NCBI RefSeq assembly: GCF_000150955.2 | Contig: NC_011679.1 | Span: forward strand, 682,001-746,000 | Source of the DNA: Phaeodactylum tricornutum CCAP 1055/1 | Lineage: Eukaryota > Bacillariophyta > Bacillariophyceae > Surirellales > Neidiaceae | Length of the DNA stretch: 64,000 nt | Direction of reading: 5' to 3' | Part shown: in pieces, positions 10,536 to 19,593 of the stretch | How positions within the stretch are numbered: position 1 is the stretch's first letter | Layout: every line of letters begins with the position of its first letter | Notes under the pieces: generated by a model | The model's input: the letters and a program-made list of their open reading frames with translations, nothing else | What the model was told of the DNA's origin: nothing | Database searches by the model: none | Translations under genes and position numbers: made by a program

Positions 10536-13199
10536 CTAGATATCTGTATTTCCCGTTTTGAAAAATTCGCTCACAATGTGCTTGGCAACGCTTACTGCAC
10601 TTACAAGCTGCAGCAATCGCGCTACATTTCTTTCTGCATGGGCCCCAGATACTACCTTTTCGCTTAGCCATGTTTTTAGGTGCGGCAAAATATCGAGCGG
10701 AGAAAGATTGAACCTTCGAGAAAAATTGGTCTGCTGAGATCTATGCAACTTCAATACCCGCTCCCCAGCCCGCACCCGCTCCATAATATAGTCGTCAGAT
10801 GTCATCACCGCGTCAACAAGTCCCAACTCAACAGCTTCCAGCCCTAGGAAAACATTTCCGTTAGCAACTTCGTCGAGCTTGTCCGCTAGCTCGGGACGTC
10901 CGCGAACAACGAGCTGTCGAAAGGCGTCGTGAACTTTCTCGAGACGTTCGGTCTCGTGTTTCAAATCCTGCTTTGACACGGAGCCGAAAGTCGTTAGCGG
11001 ATTCTTTTCATTGCCCGCTTTCAGAATCATAGGCTGGACACCATATCGTTTCGCCAAATCATGAAAATTGAGTCCTTCCATGATTACTCCGACGCTCCCG
11101 ACCGAGGCAAACGGCGCTGCCACGATTCGATGGGCTTGACTGGCAATCATGTATCCACCGGAAGCAGCGTATCGATCGACACACGCCGTCGTGGTGATAC
11201 CTACCACGTTCGCCAAACGTTCTATTTGCGCACTTGCAAGGCCGTAGGATGCCACACTTCCCCCTGGACTGTTCACTGACAAAATCACTTCCAGATCTCG
11301 CGCAAGACCTGTCTCCTTGTCCGTGCCGAACGCATGTCCACGATGCTGCTGAAGTAGAAAAGAAACAACGTCGGCAAGAAACTCCACATCGACACTACCA
11401 TTGGAACTGCTGTGCACATCGACAACGATTACGGTTCGCGAAAAAGTGTTTTCCAAATCCGCACGCGCCGGTTTATATTTTCCTTGATTACGAACATGTT
11501 TTCGTCTCCATTTTGCCAACGAAACTCCTTTCGGAGGTTTTTGAATCACTGTTTTCAAAGCATCATTGTCTCGAGTGTACCGATCGTTTAAGCGTTCCCA
11601 GACAAAATGCTGTGTTGGCTGAATGGATTCTTCTTGTGTCGCCAGCCGTCGCGTGATCCAAGTCAAGAACCACAGTCGCATGGCGGTCCCCAACACAGAA
11701 ACGAATATCTCTGCTAGAATAAGACTGTTCGGGGACACTGGCTGGCTGGCACCACGTTGTCGGCCCACGCCTACCGGTTGAGTTCCTCGGTTAAGAGAAT
11801 AGCGATACGGATGTGGCGAAGAACCCATGCCCGGTCCCATGAGAATCATAGCTGGGCTCTGCATACCGGGAGGGGGGACAGTTGTTGTCTGCGGGGTAGT
11901 CTGGGCTTCTGGTGATGTGGTCGTGTGCTGCGATTCGGTACCATTTCCCATGGTTTCGGAACCCTTCACAGACGCAGTAGCATTTTTAGTAGAAAGAGAC
12001 GATTCATCTTCTGTCGACGTTTCATTTGCCTTGACGGGAGTAGGTGTCGTTGGGCGTTGTTCCATGCCATTCTTTTCGTCGGCAGACTTGTTCTTCAGGT
12101 CTGTTTCGGTGTCTGGCTCCAACGTTAATACTGTGATCTCAATTTCATCCCTTTGGTCGCCCGTGTCGTCTTCGAACGCCTCATTTATGCTGTTATCGAC
12201 CTGGCTGGTCCCAGTGTTGGTGTCGTGTTCGGTCGCTGTTTCTTGGGATAGGGATTTTTTCTTGGGGGTTGCACTGTCGTCGGAGGGGCGTGGAAGACTG
12301 AGGCGAAAGAAAGAACGCGGCGCCTTTGTAGGCTCCTTTGTGTTGACTTTGCTGTTCGGCTCGCTGTGGTGAGAATTTGAATATTCGTTGGTGTCGAGTG
12401 ATGGATTCGATGTACCGGATGTATCGGTCTTTGCTCCTCGTGACTCGAGGGTTCGATCTGTTGCCTCAGATTCGCTTGTTTTGCCCAATTGAGTTCCTTC
12501 CGTCTGGTCCGCCGGTTTTTCCCTATTTTCGGGCAGTGAACAATTCGATGGTTGTTGTTGTCTCTGAAATATGAAGCGGTAACGCGAGGGTTTGATCGGA
12601 GCGGAGTCCGTACCATTGGTAGCGTCTGCCGCCACGGTACCCTCCAATTCTGTGTATTCAATCTCGACGGATGACCTATTATCGTCGGCAGTCGTTGTCA
12701 CGTTCCAACGGCTGGAATCTTGCGTGCGTCTCTTTTGTTCCACGCCCTTGTCGGTGTCGTCGGTTCGATTGTTGTTCGTGATGTGCTTTGTGCGGATCGT
12801 ATGATTGTCGTTGGCATTGTTGTTGTCGGACGTTTGATTCCGCAAAGATTTCGTGGTGGATTGCCGTTTCCCCCAGAGACGTTGCCGCAATTGTTGTCGT
12901 TGTGATTCCACGGTGGTTGCGAGCGTATCGTCGTCATCCGAGGAGTGTTCCTCGTCGGAAGCTGCTTCACGGTCGTCGTCCACGACCCGGCGTGGATACC
13001 GGAACGGCCAAGTCCACGATGGATCCGACGACCGGGTGTGATTGCCACTAGTGTGTGTCGTGTTCGATGCCATCCGTGTTGTTTGGGAACGAGACGACGC
13101 GTGCATGGTGACGAAGGGTGATGGAACACGAGACGTGGCGCGGCAGTGTGTTACCAATAACCACAGACCGTACCAGCAGGATATCCACAACGGATTCAT
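10536..13199 (-). CDS. SohB-like S49 peptidase with long disordered N-terminal region
   Basis: Membrane-linked serine protease of the SppA/SohB family that cleaves signal peptides or membrane proteins. ATG 13199 (MNPLWISCWYGLWLLV) starts a signal peptide; the longer ORF start at 13247 lacks one. The protein is 887 aa. About 500 residues rich in Thr, Ser, Asn, Asp and Gln come first, with almost no hydrophobic content. A membrane segment (SLILAEIFVSVLGTAMRLWF) then leads into the S49 domain: SVNSPGGSV, the catalytic Ser in AASGGYMIAS, PFASVGSVGV, and the catalytic Lys expected in NEKNPLT. Bacterial SohB is about 350 aa, so the N-terminal region is an addition. It converges with the PsbP-like gene and diverges from the GST-like gene. 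Confidence 0.85.
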   Translation of the reverse strand: MNPLWISCWYGLWLLVTHCRATSRVPSPFVTMHASSRSQTTRMASNTTHTSGNHTRSSDPSWTWPFRYPRRVVDDDREAASDEEHSSDDDDTLATTVESQRQQLRQRLWGKRQSTTKSLRNQTSDNNNANDNHTIRTKHITNNNRTDDTDKGVEQKRRTQDSSRWNVTTTADDNRSSVEIEYTELEGTVAADATNGTDSAPIKPSRYRFIFQRQQQPSNCSLPENREKPADQTEGTQLGKTSESEATDRTLESRGAKTDTSGTSNPSLDTNEYSNSHHSEPNSKVNTKEPTKAPRSFFRLSLPRPSDDSATPKKKSLSQETATEHDTNTGTSQVDNSINEAFEDDTGDQRDEIEITVLTLEPDTETDLKNKSADEKNGMEQRPTTPTPVKANETSTEDESSLSTKNATASVKGSETMGNGTESQHTTTSPEAQTTPQTTTVPPPGMQSPAMILMGPGMGSSPHPYRYSLNRGTQPVGVGRQRGASQPVSPNSLILAEIFVSVLGTAMRLWFLTWITRRLATQEESIQPTQHFVWERLNDRYTRDNDALKTVIQKPPKGVSLAKWRRKHVRNQGKYKPARADLENTFSRTVIVVDVHSSSNGSVDVEFLADVVSFLLQQHRGHAFGTDKETGLARDLEVILSVNSPGGSVASYGLASAQIERLANVVGITTTACVDRYAASGGYMIASQAHRIVAAPFASVGSVGVIMEGLNFHDLAKRYGVQPMILKAGNEKNPLTTFGSVSKQDLKHETERLEKVHDAFRQLVVRGRPELADKLDEVANGNVFLGLEAVELGLVDAVMTSDDYIMERVRAGERVLKLHRSQQTNFSRRFNLSPLDILPHLKTWLSEKVVSGAHAERNVARLLQLVSAVSVAKHIVSEFFKTGNTDI

Positions 13200-13679
13200 G
13201 TTCGACGATTCCCGCACTCGTAGCGTCCGGTACGCACACACACACACTCGTTGCGCCGGTAGAGTCGTTGAATCGGCTCGGCTGCAAAGGATAGGAATGT
13301 ATGGTTATGGGAGTAATTATTGGATTGGATTGGAAGTACCAATGTCCATGGTGCCACCAAACGTGCCAATCATTCCACATTCGTTGCGACCGAGGGCACC
13401 CAACACCGAAGCGCCCGTGGGTACCGTGTGAAGTGTTCCACGGACGCATGGCAGAACTCTCTCGTCTGTCTACCATTCCGTTCGATCATGAGACGAGTCG
13501 CTTGCGACACATTGTTCGTTCCGGATCCTCCGGGCTGACGTCACAGTCCGCGAAACGAGGGTGACACTTCCAGGATCTCCGGTCTCCCCTCGAAACACAC
13601 ACACAGCCCCAAACAACACGGAAACACTATGGGAGGCGCCGCCCACGACAAAGTCTGACACTCTGTGTGTGTGAGCACC
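13200..13679. promoter_or_regulatory. Divergent promoter with TGACGTCA element
   Basis: This 480-bp spacer lies between the SohB-like and GST-like starts. A perfect CRE-type palindrome TGACGTCA is at 13536-13543, with CA-repeat tracts on both sides (near 13233 and 13601). It probably drives both genes. Confidence 0.45.
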
Positions 13680-15410
13680 ATGACAATTCGTATCCAACCC
13701 ACCGTCCCCTCTCCCAAGATCTACTACTACTCCTACTGCTACTGCTGGTGGTACATGGGTCTCGTGACACTCGCCGTTTCTTGTATTCTGCGTCCACCAG
13801 CACTGCTGGTCCACGGTTGGGCGACGACTCCCACGCGCGTGTTGGGGATTGTGGGTCGGACGTCCGCACTCGTCGCGAGTAGTGCCGAGACTACCCGTCA
13901 CCGTCACGGTGCTTCCTTGTCCATGAGTCAATCGCCGTCATCGTCGTCGTTCGGATCCATCCTTGGGAACCTGGTGTCGTCGTCGTGGAACAGAAGCAAC
14001 AGCGGTCCGTCGGCGGTGCCCGGGCTCGATCAAGCCTTGATCGAATCACCACGTTCTTCCTGGAACGAAATTCGATCCCTCTTGGAATCCCGAATGACAA
14101 CCAATGCGGAACGGAACTTTCGGAACAATCTGTCTACAGGATACGGCGTCGCTTCCCCACTGCACAACGTTCGATTGTACGACGAAGCCAACCAGGAATC
14201 CGACGTGCGCGTTACCTTTTATCGAGACAGTGCGTCCTGGTGTCCCTACTGTCAAAAGGTGTGGATGACACTGGAAGAAAAACGCATCCCGTATCGAGTG
14301 GAACGTGTCAATATGCGCTGTTACGGGGATAAGCCAGCCTCCTTCTTCCGGATCCAGCCTGGAGGGCAAATCCCCGTGGCCGTCATTGACGGCAAGGTCT
14401 ACGGACAATCCAACGACATTTTGTACGCTCTCGAGGAGGCCTTTCCGCAACACAAATCTCTCGCTCCACCCCAGGGCATGGCAATGGAAGCACAACGACT
14501 GTTGCGATTGGAACGCAGTCTCTTCTCGGTCTGGATGTACTGGTTGACGGGTGGTAGACAGCGCGACGAGTTTCGGGCAACACTTGCCGAGGTCGAAACG
14601 GCCTTGGCACAGAATACGGACGGACCGTTCTTTCTGGGTCGGGACGTGACCATGGTGGATTGCATGTTTGCGCCCTTTTTGGAACGCATGGCGGCGTCAC
14701 TCTTGTACTTCAAAGGCTTTCAATTCCGGGTTGCTCCCGGTGTCCCGACGGACTATCCCGCCATCAACGCCTGGTTCGACGCCATGGAAACACGGGAAAG
14801 TTATCAACTGACCAAGAGTGATTACTACACACACTGTTGGGACTTACCGCCCCAACTGGGCGGTTGTGTCTACGAAAAAGGTGGCGAGCCCTTTGAACAA
14901 GCCATCAACGGCGACCGTCGGTTGGACGGCACGCACAAGAGTTGGGAGTTGCCGCTGGCGCCGCACAACGGAGGGATTGAACCGGACTGGGAATGGGCCG
15001 GTGACGAGGCGGCGGCCCGACGGGAGGCGGTGGAACGCGTGTCCGCCAATCACCAAGCCATTGTCAAGTTTGCCGCCCGTGGAGCCGGCACCAAAGGACT
15101 CGTGCCCTTTTCGGCACCCCTCGCCGATCCCAAGGCGACACCCAACGAAGCCGTCCTCCAGGCCGTGGACACATGTTTACAGATTGTTTGCCTGGCGTTG
15201 CTGGAAGGGACCGACAAGTACGATACCGACATGGTCAAGGTTGCGCATATTATTCAGGAAAAAGGCGGCCAGGAGTTCACCAATGGCGTTGTCGCCAGTC
15301 TCGCATATTTGCGAGATCGTGTGGGTGTTCCACGGGACATGCGCTTACCGGCAGCTCGGCAGTTGCGGGCACACCTGAATTGGTCCGTGGGCAAGCTTTT
15401 GGATACATAA
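13680..15410 (+). CDS. Plastid/secretory glutathione S-transferase-like protein with CPYC motif
   Basis: Intronless, 576 aa from ATG 13680 (MTIRIQ), which leads into a hydrophobic signal (MGLVTLAVSCILRPPALLVHG) and a Ser/Arg-rich leader typical of plastid import. The thioredoxin-fold GST N-terminal domain follows, with FYRDSASWCPYCQKVWMTLEEK (CPYC at 188-191, a glutaredoxin-like dithiol). PGGQIPVAV supplies the cis-Pro loop. An all-helical C-terminal domain includes DGPFFLGRDVTMVDCMFAPF. Such Cys-type GSTs (lambda, DHAR or omega-like) act as thiol transferases or reductases rather than conjugating enzymes. About 200 more residues extend past the GST fold without a recognised domain. The substrate is unknown. 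Confidence 0.8.
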   Translation: MTIRIQPTVPSPKIYYYSYCYCWWYMGLVTLAVSCILRPPALLVHGWATTPTRVLGIVGRTSALVASSAETTRHRHGASLSMSQSPSSSSFGSILGNLVSSSWNRSNSGPSAVPGLDQALIESPRSSWNEIRSLLESRMTTNAERNFRNNLSTGYGVASPLHNVRLYDEANQESDVRVTFYRDSASWCPYCQKVWMTLEEKRIPYRVERVNMRCYGDKPASFFRIQPGGQIPVAVIDGKVYGQSNDILYALEEAFPQHKSLAPPQGMAMEAQRLLRLERSLFSVWMYWLTGGRQRDEFRATLAEVETALAQNTDGPFFLGRDVTMVDCMFAPFLERMAASLLYFKGFQFRVAPGVPTDYPAINAWFDAMETRESYQLTKSDYYTHCWDLPPQLGGCVYEKGGEPFEQAINGDRRLDGTHKSWELPLAPHNGGIEPDWEWAGDEAAARREAVERVSANHQAIVKFAARGAGTKGLVPFSAPLADPKATPNEAVLQAVDTCLQIVCLALLEGTDKYDTDMVKVAHIIQEKGGQEFTNGVVASLAYLRDRVGVPRDMRLPAARQLRAHLNWSVGKLLDT

Positions 15411-15509
15411 TAGCGAGACCAAAACAAAATACTACTGACTTTCGTTTGCTTACAGTTAAGCATTTATTCGTATATTTGGATACTATCGATACACAGAATA
15501 CAACGGTAG

Positions 15510-17669
15510 CTAAAAATCAAAATCCGCGCCGAGGCCGAATGCCGATTGAAACTTGCCGTCGTCGCTGGAATAGCAAAGATCGTATTTGAGTGGAATGCCT
15601 TGTACACTCTTACGCACTCCCACGCCGACACAAGATTTGCGGCGAAAAGAGCTCTGCGAGTCTTTCGCAGCAAACAGCCAGTCACCAAAGAACACAACGT
15701 TGGTATCCTGGCGAATTTGGACCACAGGAATGTCGATGGGCACACGCAGTTCTGTCGTTCCCGTCAACGCCGATGCTACTCGTCCGTTCAATGACGAGCC
15801 TCGAATATTGTGTGCGATGCCCTGAGCTTTGGCTTCGTGACGGGGAAGATTGGGCGTCGCCGTCGTAATTGAATGCTTCAGTGCCAAAATCAAAGGACGC
15901 CCTCCCGGTCCAAACGATGCCAACAAAGGAAATATTTGCCGTGTGGTCGCTGTTGCAGAAGTGTACGGCTTCAATTTGAGAGGCGGCAAAAGAGCATTCG
16001 CCTCTTCTGTGGTCGAAGATGCAGCAAAGAGTCTGGTACCAAGTGAGCATTTGGCATCAATGCTAGACCGTGCGTCGTAGGGAAGTCGTTTCACAAATGG
16101 TCCGACCGCAAGTGTGGTACTTCCAATTGTTTCGTGGAGACCCGTCTTGGTTGCCGTCCGCTCCAGAGAGCCACTGGCCACACTATTGCGAACTATCCTG
16201 GAGCATATTGGATTGCGTAGCCGAACAGTTGCACCCTTGCGATCCAGAATTGAATCATGATCGTAGTCGGGGGGTAGTTCCCCCTCTTGCATTTCTTCCG
16301 GTTGATCGCCAATAAAGTCACTAAAAACTTCTAGGTCGTATCCACCACCCAAACCAAATTTACTGTCCGTAAAACTCAACCGTATGCTTGGCTCCGCGTC
16401 TTTAGTACCTCGACGAACACTAAGTCCCAGCGATTCGCCTCCCCCAAGCAAGTTGATGTGCTCAAAGTCCAGTTCACCTTCCCAGGACCCCGTGTACAGC
16501 GATTTCCCCAGTCCATATTCCAAATGCCGGGTCGGAGCTTCGGTAGCCAAAATGTGTAGTTGCACCGTCCCGTCCTGCATGGGTTGAGGGGTGGCCCTCA
16601 AGACTTGAGCAAAAATTCCGCTAGAGGCAATTTGTTGCCAGCGAATACCGTCCCATTGGAAGGGATTTCCGGGCGAAAGGCCTAAAGCAGAGGCAATACG
16701 ATTCGGTCGGGTGTGGCCCGCTGTTGGCACAAACGTAGTGTTGAGATCCGCCTTGGTTATCTTGTCGAAACCCAACGTGCGTCGATTCTGATGTTTGTCC
16801 TTGTACTGGCGAAAGGTGAGGAGATTTCCCGTTTCTTCATCCACAACCATTTCCTTGCAAAACGTGATACCGACAGGGTCTTTGGAGACGGCAGGTTCTT
16901 GTACCGTGATGATTGCCGTACCTGTTTCGGATTGTAGTGTTGCCTAGTGATCATCCGAACCGTGAACTAAACTGAGTGACAATGAAATCTCGTTCCCCAC
17001 TCGTAGACTGATTGGATCTGACGGTACTTACCCCCGTGACGGAATGAAGAATGTAGCCTTTCCGAATATACCATTCTTTGAGTGACTTGGCAAAGCTTTG
17101 AATGCTAGTGGACTGCAACGGGTGGCCAACCACACCGGCTCGGTTCGCCGCCAACTGTATAACCTCGTTGGGAAGGACGGTTGAATTGGGAACCACAACT
17201 CTCTGGATCGGCATATTTTTCAGTTGATGCAGAAGCTCTTCTTCTTTCTTGACTTCTTTGCTTTTGAAAGAGTTGGCGACCTTCTTTTTGGCCTCGATTA
17301 AAGGTTTTACGACGGCTCCTCGAAAGGATTGAAAGGCTTTCGCCCAGTACGAACCGTTGAGGAAAGCGTAGCCTGCGTGCCCTTGACGACATCGCCACCA
17401 CCACGAAGTCCCGACGGAGCATCGGTATCGTTCTTCCGAATAATAGAGGCCAAGAGAGTCGGACCCTCGAAGCCATCCCAAGCTTGTAAGTGCCCGATGT
17501 CATCCGATGGCGGAACGCCATTGTCGCCACTGTTCCGACCGTCCGTAAACGGTTGAGAAAAAAGGCCACCGATTCTACCGCGTGGTGAGTTCGACGGAGG
17601 CAAAAAGGCTTGACACTCTGGCACAATCAAAGCCAAAAGCAGCAGGGGTACAAGTGAAGACGTCTTCAT
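15510..17669 (-). CDS. Omp85/Toc75-type plastid outer-membrane barrel protein
   Basis: Member of the BamA/Toc75 family, a beta-barrel of the plastid envelope implicated in protein import; P. tricornutum has a described plastid Omp85, and this looks like it. ATG 17669 starts a signal peptide ending ECQA before FLPP, the diatom plastid cleavage pattern. A POTRA-like region carries IQRVVVPNSTVLPNEV and AKSLKEWYIRKGYILHSVTG. An 88-nt phase-0 intron (16944-17031) joins it to the barrel exon 16943-15510, which ends in Phe as outer-membrane barrels do. The first 315 nt and the POTRA exon are in different frames. A 62-nt GT-AG segment at 17293-17354 would join them in phase (669 aa), but its donor (GTTCGT) is weak, so an assembly indel is also possible. 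Confidence 0.8.
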
Positions 17670-18171
17670 TCTCGGTTTCGATCCCCCTCCATGGGCGGTT
17701 GCTCCGACACACCGAACCGCATATATTGTGTCTACTAGCTAGTAGGTGTCAGCAGTCGAAAAGACGACCAATAAAGCAAGCGCGCAAATCTTCGAAATGT
17801 ATCTTCAGCTACGCCACATTCGTGAACCGACCGAACACGACCACCACAACAACGGGATCTGTTTGCAAATTCAAAATTCTCTATATCAACATTCGGATTG
17901 GAATGGAGTATAACAGGCGACGGACTGACTGACAGCAGATGTGTTTCCCAACTACCTTTAGAATTTAGCATATGCCGTCACGTCTCTTCGACAGCCGTTT
18001 CGGAAAGTTGACAATGGCAATGCGTCCGCCAGAAACTACAGGCAGGAAATAACTTGCTCTCTACATCCGAGAGAGACATCCGTGCTCTCATTAATGTAAG
18101 CCGTTCCGATAGAGCAGCATCTGACGAATTAATTATAGACAGGCACCACTTCCTATTCCAATCCCCTCAGA
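17670..18171. promoter_or_regulatory. Divergent spacer between Omp85 and MED22-like genes
   Basis: About 500 bp without a supported gene. Both neighbours start outward from here, so it should hold two promoters. No distinct motif was recognised. Confidence 0.4.
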
Positions 18172-18754
18172 ATGGACCGGGCAGTCGAAGACGCAACGCC
18201 TGCGGAGGAGTGGTCCCAGTCCCTCAACGCCACTTGCAACCGCCTTTCTACGCAATACTCAAATCTACTAAAGTCGGCTTCTTCTGTCACCGCTTTGGCC
18301 GAAGAAAATAAACACGATCCCAGAGGTAAGCTCCCAATTTGCGTATTTCGATATTGTGGAGCCTTAGCAGTCTTACAGCTGTGAAAAAGCGCATTGCTTG
18401 AATATCATCGAACTAACATTGAATTTGTGTTGTCTATCTTTGCACTCGCTAGCTGGTGGTGGACACATGATATCGGCTCAGGATCCGCCACCGCCACCGC
18501 TCGCAGCTGATGTTGCACTAGCCTCGTTACAATGCCAATTAGCTTCGGAAAATATTTGTGTTGCGACATCGCATCTCTTGACTTTGATACGAACGCTGAG
18601 ATTATCCCTCCTATTAATGGACGAAGATACAATCGACGCGGAGGAAAGCTTGCAGGCGCAAGAAACAAAACGAATGACGGAACAAGCCATGACAAAGGCC
18701 ATCCAGTTGGAGCAACAACTCATGATTCAACGACAGGAGAGCTTGAACAGATGA
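18172..18754 (+). CDS. MED22: Mediator complex subunit 22-like (MED22/Surf5)
   Basis: Two exons, 18172-18325 and 18453-18754, with a 127-nt phase-1 intron (GTAAGC donor, CGCTAG acceptor), give 151 aa. MED22 is a small helical head-module subunit of Mediator, which links activators to RNA polymerase II. The family pattern is an N-terminal helix (SLNATCNRLSTQYSNLLKSAS) followed by a longer helix pair containing SENICVATSHLLTLIRTLR, then an acidic and Gln-rich coiled coil. The length fits the family (about 140-200). Similarity is by pattern, and MED22 is weakly conserved, so a different small coiled-coil protein is possible. Confidence 0.6.
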
Positions 18755-18892
18755 TGCGTATTGATGCGGACCTTCCGATTATTCTCTTTCGCACGAAAGC
18801 CAGCATCGTATGATTTGCTTTTCATATTCAACCATCGGATATACTCACTAGATACAGAGATTTGACTCAAAATACAATTACAACTAATCGAA

Positions 18893-19282
18893 CTATGGTA
18901 GTCTAGTATCTGAGTCTGACTTAGATTGCAACTTCCGAGTCATCCAGTTTGCACCTTTCACAAGGCCTTTTGACGTCCTGTCAACGACGTGGTGCTTTTG
19001 GTTTATTCTCGCCAGACGGTCGCCCACGGCGGCCACGGCATCTCCGCTGGCGCGCGCAACATCGCCTGCCTTCGTTTCTGTCGTCGCAGCCACAGCTGCG
19101 CCGCCCGCAGCGATCAAAGCTACTCCTGGTCCAACTAACAAAAACCCGGTAACACACCCCAAAGTGGCTGCGCCACCAATTTGCCGTTTTGTAGCACGGC
19201 CATTCGTGGAACCCCTTTCCTGACTGTTACTTGCTTTCTCCGATAACACATCTTCTTCTTTTTTCTGCCTCTTGAAAAGCAT
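18893..19282 (-). CDS. Small glycine/alanine-rich membrane protein, unknown function
   Basis: 129 aa. A charged Lys/Glu-rich start (MLFKRQKKEEDVLSEK) leads to one or two hydrophobic Gly/Ala segments (about residues 38-68, with GCVTGFLLVGPGVALIAAGG). An amphipathic region with DVARASGDAVAAVGDRL and the block KHHVVDRTSKGLVKGANWM follows. No signal peptide is apparent. I do not recognise a named family. It converges with the MED22-like gene (138 bp between ends). Confidence 0.55.
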   Translation of the reverse strand: MLFKRQKKEEDVLSEKASNSQERGSTNGRATKRQIGGAATLGCVTGFLLVGPGVALIAAGGAAVAATTETKAGDVARASGDAVAAVGDRLARINQKHHVVDRTSKGLVKGANWMTRKLQSKSDSDTRLP

Positions 19283-19593
19283 AGTGCTATATTTGCTGAT
19301 GTTCTCTCTTTGTAGGATGGTTCGTTCAACGCCGAAGTACTACTCTTATTTTCGCTGCCGCTTCTACGAGTCAATTCTTTCTGTTAGCAGCTTCTTTTGC
19401 CGTTTCTTGCTTTTATTCGTGTTTCTCAACGACGCATCACGGCTGATCCAATTACGTCAGACGATGATGTCGTAACGATTTTTACAATGAGACTGTTTTT
19501 ATTTTGGCAGTAAAAAATGCCAGGGTTGTGTTTTTTTACTGTTAACGCTTGTTTACGTCGATAATCTCGATGTAGTCATCCTGTTCCTAACAG
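19283..19593. other. Intergenic spacer
   Basis: 311 bp upstream of the small membrane protein and downstream of the WDR75 gene. No gene seen. A half CRE-type ACGTCA lies near 19454. Confidence 0.35.

Noticed and set aside
13665-13882. Alternative frames across the GST leader
   Set aside because: Short overlapping frames; the main frame alone carries the signal peptide and the full GST fold.
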